From contig NC_052119.1 in the NCBI RefSeq assembly GCF_012273895.1, forward strand, positions 2,356,001 through 2,420,000: 64,000 nucleotides of DNA, written 5' to 3'. The notes beneath the pieces were generated by a model, which saw nothing but the letters and a program-made list of their open reading frames with translations, searched no databases and was not told the DNA's origin. Shown here one piece after another: positions 24,487 through 38,901 of the stretch. Made by a program: the position numbers and the translations under genes. Each line of letters starts with the position of its first letter. Within the stretch, counting starts at the first letter, position 1. The DNA is from Zerene cesonia. Lineage: Eukaryota; Arthropoda; Insecta; Lepidoptera; Pieridae.

Positions 24487-25448
24487 TACAAAGAAATCAT
24501 ATCCACTTCGCATGAAGACAAAAGTACTTTAACAAAATAAAGTCTTTCCCAACAAGCATTATTACTTGGAGGCGGATTATCCGAGATGAAATAAAGGAAT
24601 TCTAGTGGCGATTACATTATACAGAATAAGCATTTTATAGACCTTCAAATAAACAGATATTCTGTTTATCTTCTTTATTATTTTTATGCTTTCTTTATTT
24701 CGAATTGGGGAGTCATAGTTATCTCAAGAAAAGTTCACATTAAGACGTCCCAGTTTTGTTTTGTTTTGATAGCAGGCTGTGTATTATAATGAAATTTACA
24801 ATTGGTTTTGTAAATAATATAAAGCTACAGAGGATTTAGGAGCTTTACAGGCTTTAAGACACGAGCAATGTCGTTGAAGAGGTTTTAATGTTGGCGTCCG
24901 CCAATACTAGTCTCTTTTTTAAATGTCGAAACGATATTAAAAACCCTTAAAAGGACTTTTAAAGATATTTGGATTATATTTATTTGAATAATTGATATTT
25001 GTATGGGATATACCGAGCTTCCTTATCATAAATAAATTTATAACGGTACGATATTAACGCAAAATTATATTTTACCATCAAATAGGTATATTGTAGCAAT
25101 GGTTCACCTCAAGAGACGTGTTTTACCACCAGTAAAGAAGGTCTCATACTACTAAGTAATGAAAGAGTAAGCATTCGTTACCATAGGCATGACGTTTAAG
25201 ACTCTTGTGACACAAATATGTAGAGCTTTGCATCCATGCTTGCTTGCATGCATGCTTTATATCCATTAAAAAGTTATTTGCCACCCTGATTGCCTGGAAA
25301 AGATTACTTCTAAGTGATAAGGTTGAACAACAAATTGTGCTCTTTTTTTCAGGGCTCTATTATTTTGAAGAGTCCTTCTTTGTCAATGTTGTTGAAAAAT
25401 TAATAAATAAATTATATTACGTATTATTTCATTCGCCAAATACATCTA

Positions 25449-25585
25449 ATACATAAAATTCTCGTGTCACAGTTTTCGTTGCCATACTCCTCCAAAACGG
25501 CTTGACCGATTTTGATGAAATTTTTTGTGCTTATCCGGTATGTATGAGAATCGGCCAGTGCGCGTCGAGTTAACACTAAGGGTTC
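25449..25585 (+). repeat. Probable 5' end of a Helitron-like repeat
   Basis: Begins 'attctcgtgtcacagttttc' then 'gttgccatactcctcc', followed by 'aaaacggcttgaccgatttt' and 'gagaatcggccag'. I recall this wording as the 5' portion of non-autonomous repeats in moths and butterflies. The matching 3' end (hairpin plus CTAG) was not found next to it, so it is truncated or the assignment is wrong. Confidence 0.45.
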
Positions 25586-26819
25586 CAAACAAATAAAAGC
25601 TATTCATCTGCAAAAAAAAATATCGCTATTTTATTCTATATGTCTCTACAACACCATCAATATTTCTCATATTAAGATTTGACATAGATTTGTGTAACAT
25701 AGAGACGGTTTCTAGCCATTTCACTGATTGTATCCCGTCATTCAAGAGTCTGATCTATTTGCAAGTAAAGCTAATGAAAGTGCTTGCTTTGATACCCGCA
25801 ACGAATGCTGCGAAGTAAAACATAACAACATGTGGGCAATGTTTGTTTTGGTACTATATTGCACTGAGTGTTGTATACGCTTTATATTCCAAAAAATATA
25901 AAATAAATTTTATATTACCATTTTACTTGCAAACAATACATGATTCCGCTAAAATTTTCAAGTACACTCAGTATTGATTACGTGTCTTTGTAAATTTGAT
26001 GTGGCTTTAAACACAATTGATGCTCTTAAGTATACCGCAGCTTATCGATATTTTATCGTAAGCCATTTCAACTAAACGATCAGAAACTGTCGGTAACGGT
26101 ACAGCAGTGCGATCTCTGAACTGAGATAAAAGATAATCAAAAAAAGTTGATTGTGTAATAATTTCTTTGATTCGTAAATCCTAATCGCCAATCGTGTATA
26201 CCTTCAAAATTTAAGGAAATATAATTGAATGTATGAAGAACGCAGTGAGCAAAATTTTACATCGAAAATAATCAACTGTCGAAAACATTAAATAAACACC
26301 AGTGAATTTATTTCGTATGTAGACTGTACAGCTACATATCTTACAGATAGTCACTCACAAAACGTTGAATCATCTGAGGTCAAAGAAAACAAATTCTCTT
26401 TAAAAACAAAAATAAGAACTACACAAAATTAAATTATACTGCTATATTTGCGTCATTTTATATATAAACTATTCAAGTAATTTAAACCACCTTTTTTTAT
26501 GAAAATAGCGAAAAGGTTGATGATTCATTTAAAGGCAAAATGTAAATTGTTAGCATAATAAAGTAACCCCAACGGAAAACCTCAAAGGGCGCATTAGAAC
26601 TTAGCCATGTTTAATAATAACGAGTCTCTCTTCACCTAGTAATGAATGGAAATAGAGATAGAAACAGATATATTCTTGATCGCAACCAAATGCGTGGTGA
26701 AATGGTAAAAAACTTTCAGAGACGCGTTGTAGATATCGTGACAATTGCATTACCTTAAATGAGTTACATTGGCGCTTTCGTATTAAGAGATACAAAACAC
26801 ATAATATTAAAATTTTAAT

Positions 26820-27150
26820 TAATATGCATGGCAAAGTCACTCTTTTTTTGTCTCTGCTTCCCACCTAAACAGAACCGCTTTGGTTGAAATATGTTATACA
26901 AAAAGTTTGTGCTTCGAGAAATGACATAGAATAAATAATAATAATAAATAAAACATTTATTTATCTCTCACATGAGTTTAACAAGATAAGTTGAATTCCA
27001 GAAATAACATGGAAGCGGAAACTAAAGTATAACAAATTATCATCATCATCAGCCCATATATGTTCCCACTGCTGGGACACAGACCTCCTATGAGGGTTTA
27101 GGCCATAATCCACCACGCTGGCCAAGTGTGGGTTATACCGACGATTAAAA
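26820..27150. repeat. Two adjoining interspersed repeat fragments
   Basis: At 26840-26940 'tctctgcttcccacctaaac' is followed by 'gaaccgctttggttgaaata', resembling the repeat at the start of the window. At 27040-27150 '(atc)n agcccatatatgttcccact' is followed by 'gctgggacacagacctccta', a wording common in lepidopteran interspersed repeats. The (ATC)n run looks like a retroposon tail. Class uncertain. Confidence 0.5.
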
Positions 27151-30100
27151 TACAATACGTATTTTATATATAATATAAGCTTATAAGTTCATAACCTACA
27201 ATTCTAATATGATACCATAAATTCACAATCTTTTGCCCAAGCAAAGAAGGGAACGATATGCATGCTACACGCATATGCATGTAAACTAATATCAATGTCT
27301 ATATATGTTCTTAAAAAAAATACAGATTCAATATACATAAGTAAGAAAAGGTGTAAACTTTAATCATTACAACCTCATAGAATATGTATAAAAATAAGAA
27401 ATATAGCATATGTGGGAGCCTCACGTAGGAACGTTACAATCGATCCCCTTCCACACACTTGATTAACGCCTCGAACTGCTTCCAACATCCGCGCCATTTC
27501 CCATCCAAACTGAATTACATCTATGGAGTGTTATATGGATGTTGGGAAATAGGAAAATACAATTTCAGAAATCATAACGTCACTTTAATCGTCATTCAAT
27601 ATATAGTTACACGCTTGAATTTCTGTCTAGTATCTGGAAATGTAATGAATAGGGAAGATTAATTTGATTTGACACAATTTGCTCATAAATATCGAATAAA
27701 TCACGTGCTAATCCATCATAAAATGATGCTTTTAGCGCAGTGTATTATGATGCTATAAAATTATAAAGGCCTTCAATACAATACAATAACATAAATGAAT
27801 CTACAATGAAATCGTGATTCAGGGAAAAAAGGCGAATGTTTCTACGATTTTTGGATTATTTTCAAAAATAAGTAATAAATTGTTTAATAATGGACTTGCC
27901 AAAAAGAATAATTCTCTTTATATAACATAATTCACATACATACAACGTAGTAGTATTATACAAATTTTATGTATTATGTTTACATTCAATATGTCCAGAA
28001 TTATTGTTGTTGAAACTTGTATAACAAGAATTTTCTCCTTAGAAGCGGCAATTTAGGGAAACTTGATAAGTTTGGCAAATGGTTCATAAAACATGAAAGC
28101 TGAAGGTTATGTGAAGCCATTAGTTTTGAGCGTTTTAATTGTAATAGAATACATTTCATATATGATGAAGCTGCTATGTTATAAGATAATCTTCATCGTT
28201 TTTAAGAAAAATATGCTTTCTTATTTTCGATGCTAAATTTGTCAAGAAATTGAAGTTAGTAGAGAATTTCCTGAATGTGCTAGAATATTTAGAACATTCT
28301 ATTATTTTTTACAAGTATAAGTTTTTTTTAAATACATTTTATCAATGGTCATATCTTCTAAATTATGGTGTTGTCTCTCGAGAAACAGGAGCACACATAT
28401 TGAGGAAATTTTCCCATATACTGGTTATTACAGGCCTCGATCAATTAACAAGGATTCAAATGGCGGTAACTTCGTGAATCTGGATGGAGCGTTAAATTGC
28501 ATTCAACCACAAGTCCATTGGTGTTGGTCTAACGAAGCTGATTGTTTAGTTTCAATTGCGTTACATTAATTGTATTATTTGACATCCTTTAACAAATCAA
28601 CATTTAACCAGCTATGTATATCACATATCCCAATAACACGATAAAATACTTACTTTCTATTTATGCCAAAATCTACCTAATATTAGCATGGTGCTTAAAT
28701 ATATATTAACCAATACATATTGATCCCAATTAAATAATAATGTATTCATTGATGTCGATACTTGAATAACCTGCCGCCTAATATTGCACTATCAAAATAA
28801 TATTTTGCTAAAATAGGGTACAAAATTCTCACGTTACCTATTGTTGTGTGATGTGTAGTTATTTATGCATTTACTTGATAGTTCGCCTATGTATCGTATT
28901 ATATTATCTGTGAAACCAATGTCCAATGTATCCAATACAATATAATGCATTATATATATAGGTAAGCACATAAAAATGCATAAAACTTAATTAATACCAA
29001 TTATTCTCGTGAGCACTTACTAATAAAACACCCTGGTTCTGACCACCTTTCACAGCCCTAAAATGTCATCATCCCTATATACCTATATACACGAAAGCAA
29101 GATAAATCGGACGTACGGAATTGGGTCAAACTCAACAAGTAAACTTGGATTTGATTACTTCCAAAATGTCATCTAAAACAAAAGTTTTTACAAACAATGC
29201 TATGAGCTTCTGAAATTGTTTGGTTATAATTTATGGACTGATTATACGCAAAATAAAACACTGTTTATTCTTAACACATACTGGATTAGGCGTACCAATA
29301 CTGATGGACATTCGCATGTCCAACAGTGGACGTCCTAAAAGACTGTAACGAAAAAAACTAATATATCTCAAATAATTCGTCATAATAATTTCGTCTTAAT
29401 GACTGTAGAGAGTTTATTAGCCGAACAAATAACTTCAATGCTCAGTAATACCGAAATACTTTCTGCAATCATAAATTCGTTAAGTGTTGATACGGGTCTG
29501 CATTATTATTGGAAAATAAATTTAATGCACTACACTCAATTTGTTTTATTAGGTCAATTATGGCTTATTGCATTTATTTGACGGGTCGCTATAACGGTAT
29601 ATTTATCGGGCTTCGTTCGCGCTTTGTTTAAATTTGAATTCCATAAATATTGCCTCTTTCTAGAGTTCCAGGAGTTTTGAGGCGGTGTTCAACAGGAAAC
29701 ACATTGTTACATATGTCAATAGTAATGTGTATGTGTGTCATAAGTTCTGCTGCCTTCGTTGTTTTCTTATATCGGAACTTAAGGTTTTTCTTCTTTGAGC
29801 AAATACAATTTATTTTAGTGCTTATAATTGTATATACATAAGAACACGTAATTAGTAACCGTACACGTATACAGCTAACTTGACTGCACTAAGACACGCA
29901 AGATGTTTTAGGGTTCCGCACTCAAAGGCTAAAAAACGGGACCAATGGGATAAATTCTTGATCCGTGATTTTCAGAGATCATGTATTTCTGTTACCGCTA
30001 TAACGACAACGTCATAAATTGGATGAGTGATCTAAACCGAAACTAATTTGCACTTAAATATCAGCATAGAATTATAAATACAATATAGCTACATATGTAT

Positions 30101-31617
30101 AACCTCGTATGAAATGCTATTTTCACCTTAATGTGTGGGAAGGACGAAGGTTGAGAACACTTATTATAAAACCCAATGAGCATTTCACCGGACAGTTCTT
30201 ACGAAATACGCCCAACAATTGTAATTTAAAGCTAATCTCAAATTCTCTCAACGGATTAACCATTGTGGTCAACAAACAAACAAATGGATACATGGAGCGC
30301 GCAAAATTTTCATATAATCATACGGTGAATTGAAATACAAGTGCAAATCTTGAATTATTCATATGGCAACACCATCAGGGCTCTGGTTTTGTAATAAAAA
30401 TTATACGAACTTTTCTCTGGGTTCTATGCATACGAACTTTAATGTTTTTCTTTACAATTATATTTTCAGAAACACATATTTTATATCACTGCAATATATT
30501 TTTGTTTAAATAAATGATTTTTTTTCTATATTGCAAGAGATTTCAAGTTGACGATAGGTTACATTATACGTTGATTTTCATATACTTAACATTTATTTTA
30601 ACCATGTCTATGTGATCGTTTTAACTGCCTGAATCACCTTCAACCAGCAATAGGTGAATAAGAAAGCACGCCACAACATACTTCAAAGTGACCACTATAA
30701 ACGTTTCTATAAACTCTGTATCTTATTCGCTTATACTTGACTAATGGCAGTTATATTTAGAAAATCGTTAAAACCGACTTAGCTTTTGATGATTTCCACT
30801 TTGTCTGATGAGGTTATCAATAATAATTATTTATTATATTTCTGCTGATTTTGTTATCTATTCTTTCAATCATATGTTTTAATCGTATTTATTCATAGAA
30901 ACAGGCTAAGGGAAAATTCTAACTAATATTTTAATATGCTTTTGTTTTAGTCTTATGTGAAAATACATTTTCATCAGTGCTGTCTTCTCAGAATTAATAT
31001 TACTTTCTATAACAGTCGTAACATTATTATGTGACAATCCCTTAATTTCATTTCGAAGTATAATAATACATACGTTCAATCCAAATCCCTGAAATACTTG
31101 CTATATGTGCTCTTATATTATAGGTATTATGACGCCGCAATACATTACACATACTATTAACAACTAGTTTGTATTCACGATAACTAAATTAAACACCCAT
31201 CTATAGAGAAATTATCTTCCTATTTCTAAGGATAGAGAGCTTTTGAAATATGAGTATCTCGGAGAAACAGCCGTTAATAACTGTTACGAATGCTAATATT
31301 ATCCATGTTGTTTACAATAAACCAACTGTCTGCTTTTCTATCTAGTGGAATTCGCTACAATTACAGAGTATGACGGAGTGTGAAATCAGAACCAAACTTA
31401 AAATATCTCACCCACATTAGGCTAGATTCCATTAGTTTCCTGAAATGCATTACAGTTTATTTCAGCTCGTGCTATTTATATTCCGCAAGATTTGTTTTAT
31501 AAAATATATTTCATATTTTCAGTCGTTATAAATATTCCAAATATGGAAAGAGCTTTTTATTGATAAGCGGTTGAATTCCAAACAAACTGTAAAGCATTCT
31601 TGGTGACAAAATCATAC

Positions 31618-31685
31618 CTCTCTAAAAATGTTTATGAGCGATGCTGATCGCTTACCATCAGTCGACCCACACCCGCTTTTTTAAT
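31618..31685 (+). repeat. Interspersed repeat fragment, 'gatcgcttaccatcag' family
   Basis: Shares 'gctgatcgcttaccatcag' with the copy at 22.1 kb, then diverges into 'tcgacccacacccgc'. A short 3' fragment only. Confidence 0.5.
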
Positions 31686-33079
31686 TCTCACATATAAGAT
31701 CAATACATAAGCAACAAGATTATTAATTATTTGACCTACGTATACAAATCTTTAAAATTATATTAATAGAATAATTTTTAACTTGATAATATTGAGCTAG
31801 AATGTCTGACCTATATTTTGAGACGATTGAAACCAAGTTTCATTAGTTACGTTAAATTTACAACCACTTCATTTCCACTTCCATTCCCTGTAATATCCAA
31901 CTGGGATAATTCGTTCCTTCTTTAATAAGTTTATTAAGCGTTGGTATTCCAGTTGCCCTCCCAGTTACCGGCAACTTGAAAGTAAACCTTAACTTTGTTG
32001 TTTGTGAGGAATTATATTAAGGGAATGCTTTTGATTGGAGGTTGGTTTGATACACTTCGTGATTCAAGCTTTATTTGAGATATTTATTTGTACAACTGCT
32101 CGGTAGCCTCGTTAATTTATATTATGACTTATATTCTATGATCTTATATACTATGATTGGGTTAACAATTCCATTAGTCCCAGAGGACGCTAGTTTAGTT
32201 TAGTTTTATTAATAAGGTATCTCGAATTACTGAAAATCAAATCATTCAATTTGAAGTCGAATCGGAAATGAAACTTTTAATAACTTACAAATTCAGTGAA
32301 AGATCACTGAGGATGAAGCAGATTAGATTAATATAAAAATTCGAAGTGCTTTTCCTTTTTCCTCGAAAAGTTTGACAGAAAACATACCTAAGGTAATGTG
32401 CAAGTCTTACAATATCAATGACTTACTTTAATCATAAAATCGAGTTGGTAAACATAAAATTAAAAGTTATTATATTTAACTACTGTTTTAAAAGAACACT
32501 ATTGTAAATAAATTTATCTTTATAGAACACTAACCATTTCTCTCGGCTCCGCTCGGGTCGGAAACGAGAGTAAAATATTAGTCAAAATAAAGTAAAATAT
32601 TACCTATCACATTCAAAGATGACGTGACTTTCTATTGGTAAAAGACTTTTTCGAACCTGATGGAGATCCAGTGATTATCACATATAACGTTACAAGCTCA
32701 CAATTTCAATAGAAATTACTACATTCGACTACTACAATATATATTTTTGCTCAAGTAAAAACCATTCAAATAGCCTTATGGCTACTAAAACATACCTACG
32801 AGACATTTATTTCTAGAAGAAATCCTGAATGAAAATATAATAATAATATTCAAATCGAGGTAGAACTATTTACGCTTTACGAAATGGGACCACGGAATCT
32901 CCATTCGTCCATCTCATGAATATTTTCTTGGCAACAATTCTTTGACACGAAGTTCGCTACAAAGGAAAATCGAGATGTTTCCTTACTTATCGTACAACTT
33001 GTCATATTCGTAGATTGCGAGAGAAATTACAATACATAACATTTTGGCTTGAATTAAATCCCTATTTATATTATGAATG

Positions 33080-33225
33080 AGAAAGTAGCTGTGTTTGAGT
33101 TTGTCTTTTCTTTAGGCCCACAGAACTCGATCGATTTGGATAAAATTTCAAACTAAGATAGCATGAGACCTGAGAAAAGACATAGGATGTCCGCGGCCGG
33201 TGCTAGTAGGCATTACATAAATAGA
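33080..33225 (+). repeat. Interspersed repeat fragment
   Basis: Contains 'cccacagaactcgatcgatt' followed by 'tggataaaatttcaaactaa' and 'cctgagaaaagacatagga'. This phrase series is typical of lepidopteran RTE/Helitron-associated repeats. No coding content. Confidence 0.45.
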
Positions 33226-35394
33226 GACCGTAACCTATAAATTTACAAATATGAGTATGACTGTAATTCAATTACACACACACGTGGATTTACTATTTAC
33301 GTTCTTCAGTACGAACAACATGAAATATATTACTAAACTTTTAATTATTATAATAACTGAGAATTCAAATATAATATATCGGTCAGATGATATACTAAAG
33401 CAGTTTATTTAAAAGGCAAGAAGAGAAAATTTCAATAGCTAATTCTGAACATAAAACGATACGAGCGAAATCAAAACAAACTAACATGGTTGAAGGCTTT
33501 TAATCTATGAATATGGCAAATACGTAGAAAGCTCTGGTAAACCAATACTGGAGCACGTCTGATATTACACGGATTGAATATGGTAAAGCATAACGTTGCT
33601 ACTACATACGTTAAATACATACAGCACTTGCATATTACAAGTAGTACATACAATATTGTATATAATTGCATGGTAAAAGCAACCTTCATCTGTGCTTAAC
33701 ATGAAATTTTATAAATAAAATATTTGCCTTTCGATCGCATTGACTAGTTCACTAGATTTTAATCATGAATTTTTTGAGAATGTCAAAAGCAAATCTTTAT
33801 GAACTATAAACTTAATTTTCCCATTCATTTTCATAACACAAAAAAGTCCGTTAATTAACCACTTACTGCCGTGTAGATAGAGATTGGTGTGAAATGGCTT
33901 AATTAATTAAATCTATAGTTCTCAGTGAAATAACTGTAATTACCAAGTAGTTGTGGAGTTCCCACACTCACTGGGTTATTTAGGTAGCTTTACCGAATTG
34001 AAATGGCAGCGATACGTTCATTATGTACTTTACGGTTAAATACTATGTATTTATGTAAGCACTTTCCAAATTAGTAAGTTGTAATACTGTATTTTATTAT
34101 TTGGATTGTGTACTGCTAAATGTTTCCGTATAAATATTTGGTAATATACAAAATTTCAGCACATCTAAATCAAGTAGATCTGAACACTCTACGATGGAAA
34201 ACCCTAAAATAGAGTAAAATGGAGACTTTGATATAAATAGTAATTTTAATTGTAATCATTAATAGCAATTGTATGTTGTAAGATACGCTATACAATAGTT
34301 ATAGATTTTATGTTACTCAATAACAATAAAAAATTAATTATATGAACGCTGTCAAATTATCATTACAAAATAGGTAATCATCATTCATTATAACATCTAC
34401 TGTGCCCCAAGTTTTGCATTAGATTGATGTTATAAATCAAATGCTCTTATGAATAGGTAATAAGTGGTGTAATTTGGGCGCAATTGTTTCGACACAAAAG
34501 ATTCATCTGTAGAATAAGTGTAGAAGCCGCAACTGTAGTAAGCCTGTGTTATGATCTTTGAATATACAAAAGATTTAGGATCAAGGTCGACTATTCCTAA
34601 AATATGATGAAAGACTGAAACTTATGTAAGATAACAAAAAATCTGTGTGTCTGCGTTATCTGTACGTCGCATTTCTAATATTCATCTATCATCGTTTCAG
34701 GGAGTCCACGCTATACAAACCATCTATGGAAAATTGCATTTTACACGAAAAGTGCATTTGGCTAACAAACACGCGGCTCTATTAAAACACGTTCATAAAA
34801 TAACGCCCAAAAGTATAACCATCAAGAGTAACTTTTGCGGTATTAAAATTTATCTGCACGACCGCAAGCCCAGCCCGTCGTAAACATGTTCTGGCTCGTT
34901 TTTGCTCTACGAAGTCATTACTGGTCGCTACGTGTTTCCATTATATCTCGACCACAGCGTTTTTTGTTCCGCCTGATGTACGATGCATTTTTACGATAAT
35001 TCTAAAACAAGTCGAACTCTGGATGGGAAACAAACAATCCCATGATAATTGTAGCGGATGAGCGGAGAACTTTTTAATATTCCTCTCAATATTTTACGGC
35101 ATTCTAAAATACAGTTCATTGTTTATGCATGCCCACTTTTTGTTCGTTAATTCCCACATGGTTATAATCATTGTATTTTCAAAAAGCGAAAAGCTGTAGA
35201 AACAAAACGCAATAATGTTGATAAAACAGAGCAGCAGAATATTGAGTTAACTAGTGCACCATGAAGGTATAATTGTTTCAGACCACTTCAATCAGCCGTG
35301 CTGACAAAGGTTTTTTGTATTTATTCCAACGAAGCAAATTTTATACATCATTCTAAATACAGTGTGTTATTTTTCTGTTATGAAATTTATTTCG

Positions 35395-35600
35395 GAGTGT
35401 AGCATACTTTGACATTATTCCGGCCAGCTCGAATCGGGAAGGCACCACATAGAGGATGGGTGTGAAACAGTAGCGTTAAAATGCTACTACTTTGTTTTAA
35501 ACAGTGACTGAGGGAGGTATATCTTTAAATGTTTATTGTCGGTGATGGTGGTTTAACATCACGCGACCCACCATATCACTTGCCTGCCATTATATGAAGA
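35395..35600 (+). repeat. Interspersed repeat, 'accatca' family relative
   Basis: Contains 'gcatactttgacattattcc', 'cgggaaggcaccacatagag' and, near its end, 'ggtgatggtggtttaacatc' followed by 'acgcgacccaccatatcact'. The 3' part resembles the repeats at 22.1 and 36.0 kb. It appears to be a longer but diverged member. Confidence 0.5.
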
Positions 35601-35999
35601 AAATTGGTATCCATGTAGATTTACGTCAAATATTTATTTAATACATACGCATTTTCTAATAGACAATGTATTAGATATTAATTAGGAAGGGCCATTTGAA
35701 CTGTACAAATATACTTAAGTTTCAATATTAGGTACATTTAAATGTCTTATTTTAATAGAGTATTTAGATGAGATGAAGTTTAATTTAAGCTAAGAAGTGT
35801 TTTAAATAACATATTAACTATCTTAATTCATTGATTCTGAAATATATAATTAATTGTGCGTAAAACAGGATTAAGTAATTTTAAATTAAGGAATTTTAAA
35901 GACCCCTATACAACATTAGGGAAAAGTAGCAGCATGTAAATGATATTGTATTTCGTACGGTGAGTGGTCCAGTTCTTTCCTCTATTTCCGACGCAAACC

Positions 36000-36140
36000 C
36001 CTTTCCTTGATCCTTATCCCTTAAAAGCAGACAAGCATTTACAGAGGCTTGACATATGAAACGGTGATGATCGCTTACCATGAAGCGAATTATTATCAGG
36101 TCTGCATCTCGCTCTCTTCTCTCTCTCTCTCATAGTTAAT
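36000..36140 (+). repeat. Interspersed repeat fragment ending in (CT)n
   Basis: Contains 'acggtgatgatcgcttacca' and then 'tcaggtctgcatctcgctc', ending in a CT-rich microsatellite (tctcttctctctctctctct). Same family as the 22.1 kb copy, with an internal rearrangement after 'ttaccatgaag'. Confidence 0.5.
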
Positions 36141-37642
36141 TTGTATTGAATTCAGAACTAATTTAATTCGTGTAATTGTACAATAACTCTTGACACAATA
36201 TTTAAGTAAAGAAAAACAGACGTACGGCAATACACAGCATGCACTCGTATCTTTCACGTAATGAGTCTCGTAATTAGTTGCACTACTCTACAGTCTTTCT
36301 TGTTAAAGTAAAACAGTACATTAATTTTGCTTCTCATAGCATGTTTGTACTCTTGTATTTCTTATAAGGTATACTTCAAGCGACATATTCAATAAATTGA
36401 TAAAAAATGAAAGAAGTGAATATGAATATTAATGGATATATTTGAAAGAATCCTAAAATTGCGTGGTGCTTATGAAATTAAATTATAAAAATTGCTCATA
36501 ACAAAGTAACGATTTATGGAAAATGGATGTTAAACAAATACCTATAGTACTTGCTATTCTGTTTTGTTGTATCACAAGAAGAAATTTAAATGTACTAACA
36601 AAGTAAAAGTAAAAGTAAAATTACACGTAAATGGGGAGTCCTATTTACGCATGCTTCCCTTCAAACGAATAAATATATATTACATTTCGAAAATAATCGT
36701 TCATGAAATATAATTAAAACAAATATTGTTTTTTTTTTTGTAATTGCGTTGGGAAATTTTCAAGAGCTCAATATTCATGCGCTTTATGTGAGCACAATTA
36801 AAATCAATACACTTTAATTTAAACCACATCTACCAAAGAAGCTTAATACACATAATCATTATTATAAGGTCCAGAGGCTGTGTCGTACAATGTATATAAC
36901 AAGATAGTAAGACGTTAATTAAACCCAGAGGAGCTTATAAATCACGCTCAGCAAACTTATTGGAAACTTGACAAATACGGGCGAGGACTGACCTAATTTT
37001 TATAACCTGCAATGCAGCAAGCCTACACTGAGTCTTGTACGAGAATATCGCATTGTATTCAATTAATTATCTATTTTATCACTCGAATCGTTTGTTAAAC
37101 GTATACATTATGTTAACTAGTAGCACTTGAGTCGTGATGGCTAGATAATAAAAAGATATGCAAGTCCATATATAAAAAATACACATCTATATATATAGAC
37201 AACCTCCGTGTTTCGTCGGTATATAAGTGGTAAACTAATCCAACAATGGCTTCTTAAGTTCTTTAACATCAGTTTGGCTATTAATTTGAACAACATAACT
37301 TATGAAAAGAATTAGATAAATGACGAAGTCCTCGTAGATATAGCCCAAGAGATAGACGGTTAAAGTTTACGGCTTGAATTTTATAGCGAAAACAAAACTA
37401 ATTAAAAAGGGAAGTGGACTTAAAAATCTGATTAAAAATAAACTTATTTGTATCCGGTTTATAAATAAATTTACTTAATTCAATTGCATATTTCACCAGC
37501 TTTCATTGCAAGCACTTAACATCCAAGTGTCTATTATACCGATCCAGGAGTTATCAATTTTTAAACTCGACTACTGCGAAGTAAATTTAGCTTAAAAGAA
37601 GTTTTGCTGGCAATGCAATTTTACAGTAGTGAGTTAGTCTTA

Positions 37643-37800
37643 CCGCCTCAATAGCATAGTGATTAAAGCGTGATCATAGAACCTAGGAGCAATTGGTTCG
37701 AACCACGTGAACCAAAAACTTGATATTTCGGAACACAAGACACAGTACAAAAGTGAAGTGCAAAATTTGACCCATACTCCAAGAACTTCACTAATATTGC
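37643..37800 (+). repeat. tRNA-derived SINE head
   Basis: The first 70 bases contain an A-box-like 'tagcatagtgat' and a B-box-like 'ggttcgaaccac', spaced as in a tRNA gene and its RNA polymerase III promoter. Stems do not pair as a functional tRNA would, and the sequence continues into an unrelated body ('aacttgatatttcggaacac'). This fits a tRNA-derived SINE. Confidence 0.5.
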
Positions 37801-38861
37801 TTATATGGTAATTAAGTTAGAAGACGAGTAAAAAAGTTGTTTTATGAATCACGATTTATAATTTACATAAAAGACTACGTTATACTGTTTATATTAAACA
37901 CACGAATATTTATGACCGTTATTTCTTAAATATAGACTATTTTGAATAACAAATTAGTCTCGAGATATTACGGTATTACACTCCAAAACTCCACCAAAAG
38001 TTCTAGTGTATCGAAAAGTGATTAAAATAATTTCAGCATCGAGTTACTTTTCAAAATTATATGCATAGAATTATTATTCGTAATGGATAATTAATTTTTA
38101 TGAATCTCGTATTAGTTATATTAGATTCTAGTTTTATATACATCAAACAAGTATAAGTAAACAAAATAATCAATTATTTTATATATTTATTGAAAAATTC
38201 AAGTCCAAAGTGCAATTAATTTAAACGAAAAATTTATGGGACTTCAAACTAATTAATCACAAACATTTAATTTAATGTAGCGCCGTTAAGATACTCCTTA
38301 CTAAGCCTGTTTCATTTCTTATTGCGATCTATGGAAAAAAGTTGTTTACATAATGATTAAAGATAGCAGATATTTTCACACGGCAATAAGAACGCGACAT
38401 ACAAAGTGACCTTACCACTATTTACATGTCGTTGACTCGAGAGTACACCTAGTAATAGAATAGACGACATAACTGCATCTTTATATTACGTATTACGTTA
38501 TCTTTACTTCTATTCGTTTGATAAATAAAGAAGGCGAACTCTTTTCTTATATTTATGCTTAATTTATGCCTATGGATTGAAATCCGCCATCGTATCGAAT
38601 AGTTTAATAAAAGTAGAGTCATCGACACTATAAGTAACTTATTTATTTATTCTTCATTTGTATACTGAATTAAGCGAAATAATGTAAAAAATAGTTAATT
38701 TTGTATAGAATCAGCCTTATGGCTATAAGCCATTTCTCCCAGGCAACCAACGGGGAAAGGTTCAGGCTTTTGTATTATACAATAATATAGCTTCGGAAGT
38801 GTGAGCCAAGAGTATTTTTTATATTAAAGAATGCTGCAACTTAATTGAATGGCATAGGCTT

Positions 38862-38901
38862 ATATATATAGCACGGACGAAGCCGAAGCAAACAGCTAGT
38901 A
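38862..38901 (-). repeat. RTE-type head fragment, reverse orientation
   Basis: 'gcacggacgaagccgaagca' followed by 'aacagctagta' is the reverse complement of the usual 'actagctgtt...gcttcgtccg' start of the RTE-type repeats. Very short. Confidence 0.5.

Noticed and set aside
34647..34883. 78-codon plus-strand frame
   Set aside because: Not recognisable, ordinary for chance frames of this length, and without supporting splice or promoter context.
37643..37715. tRNA gene
   Set aside because: A- and B-box-like motifs are present, but acceptor and anticodon stems do not pair properly and the sequence runs on into a SINE-like body.
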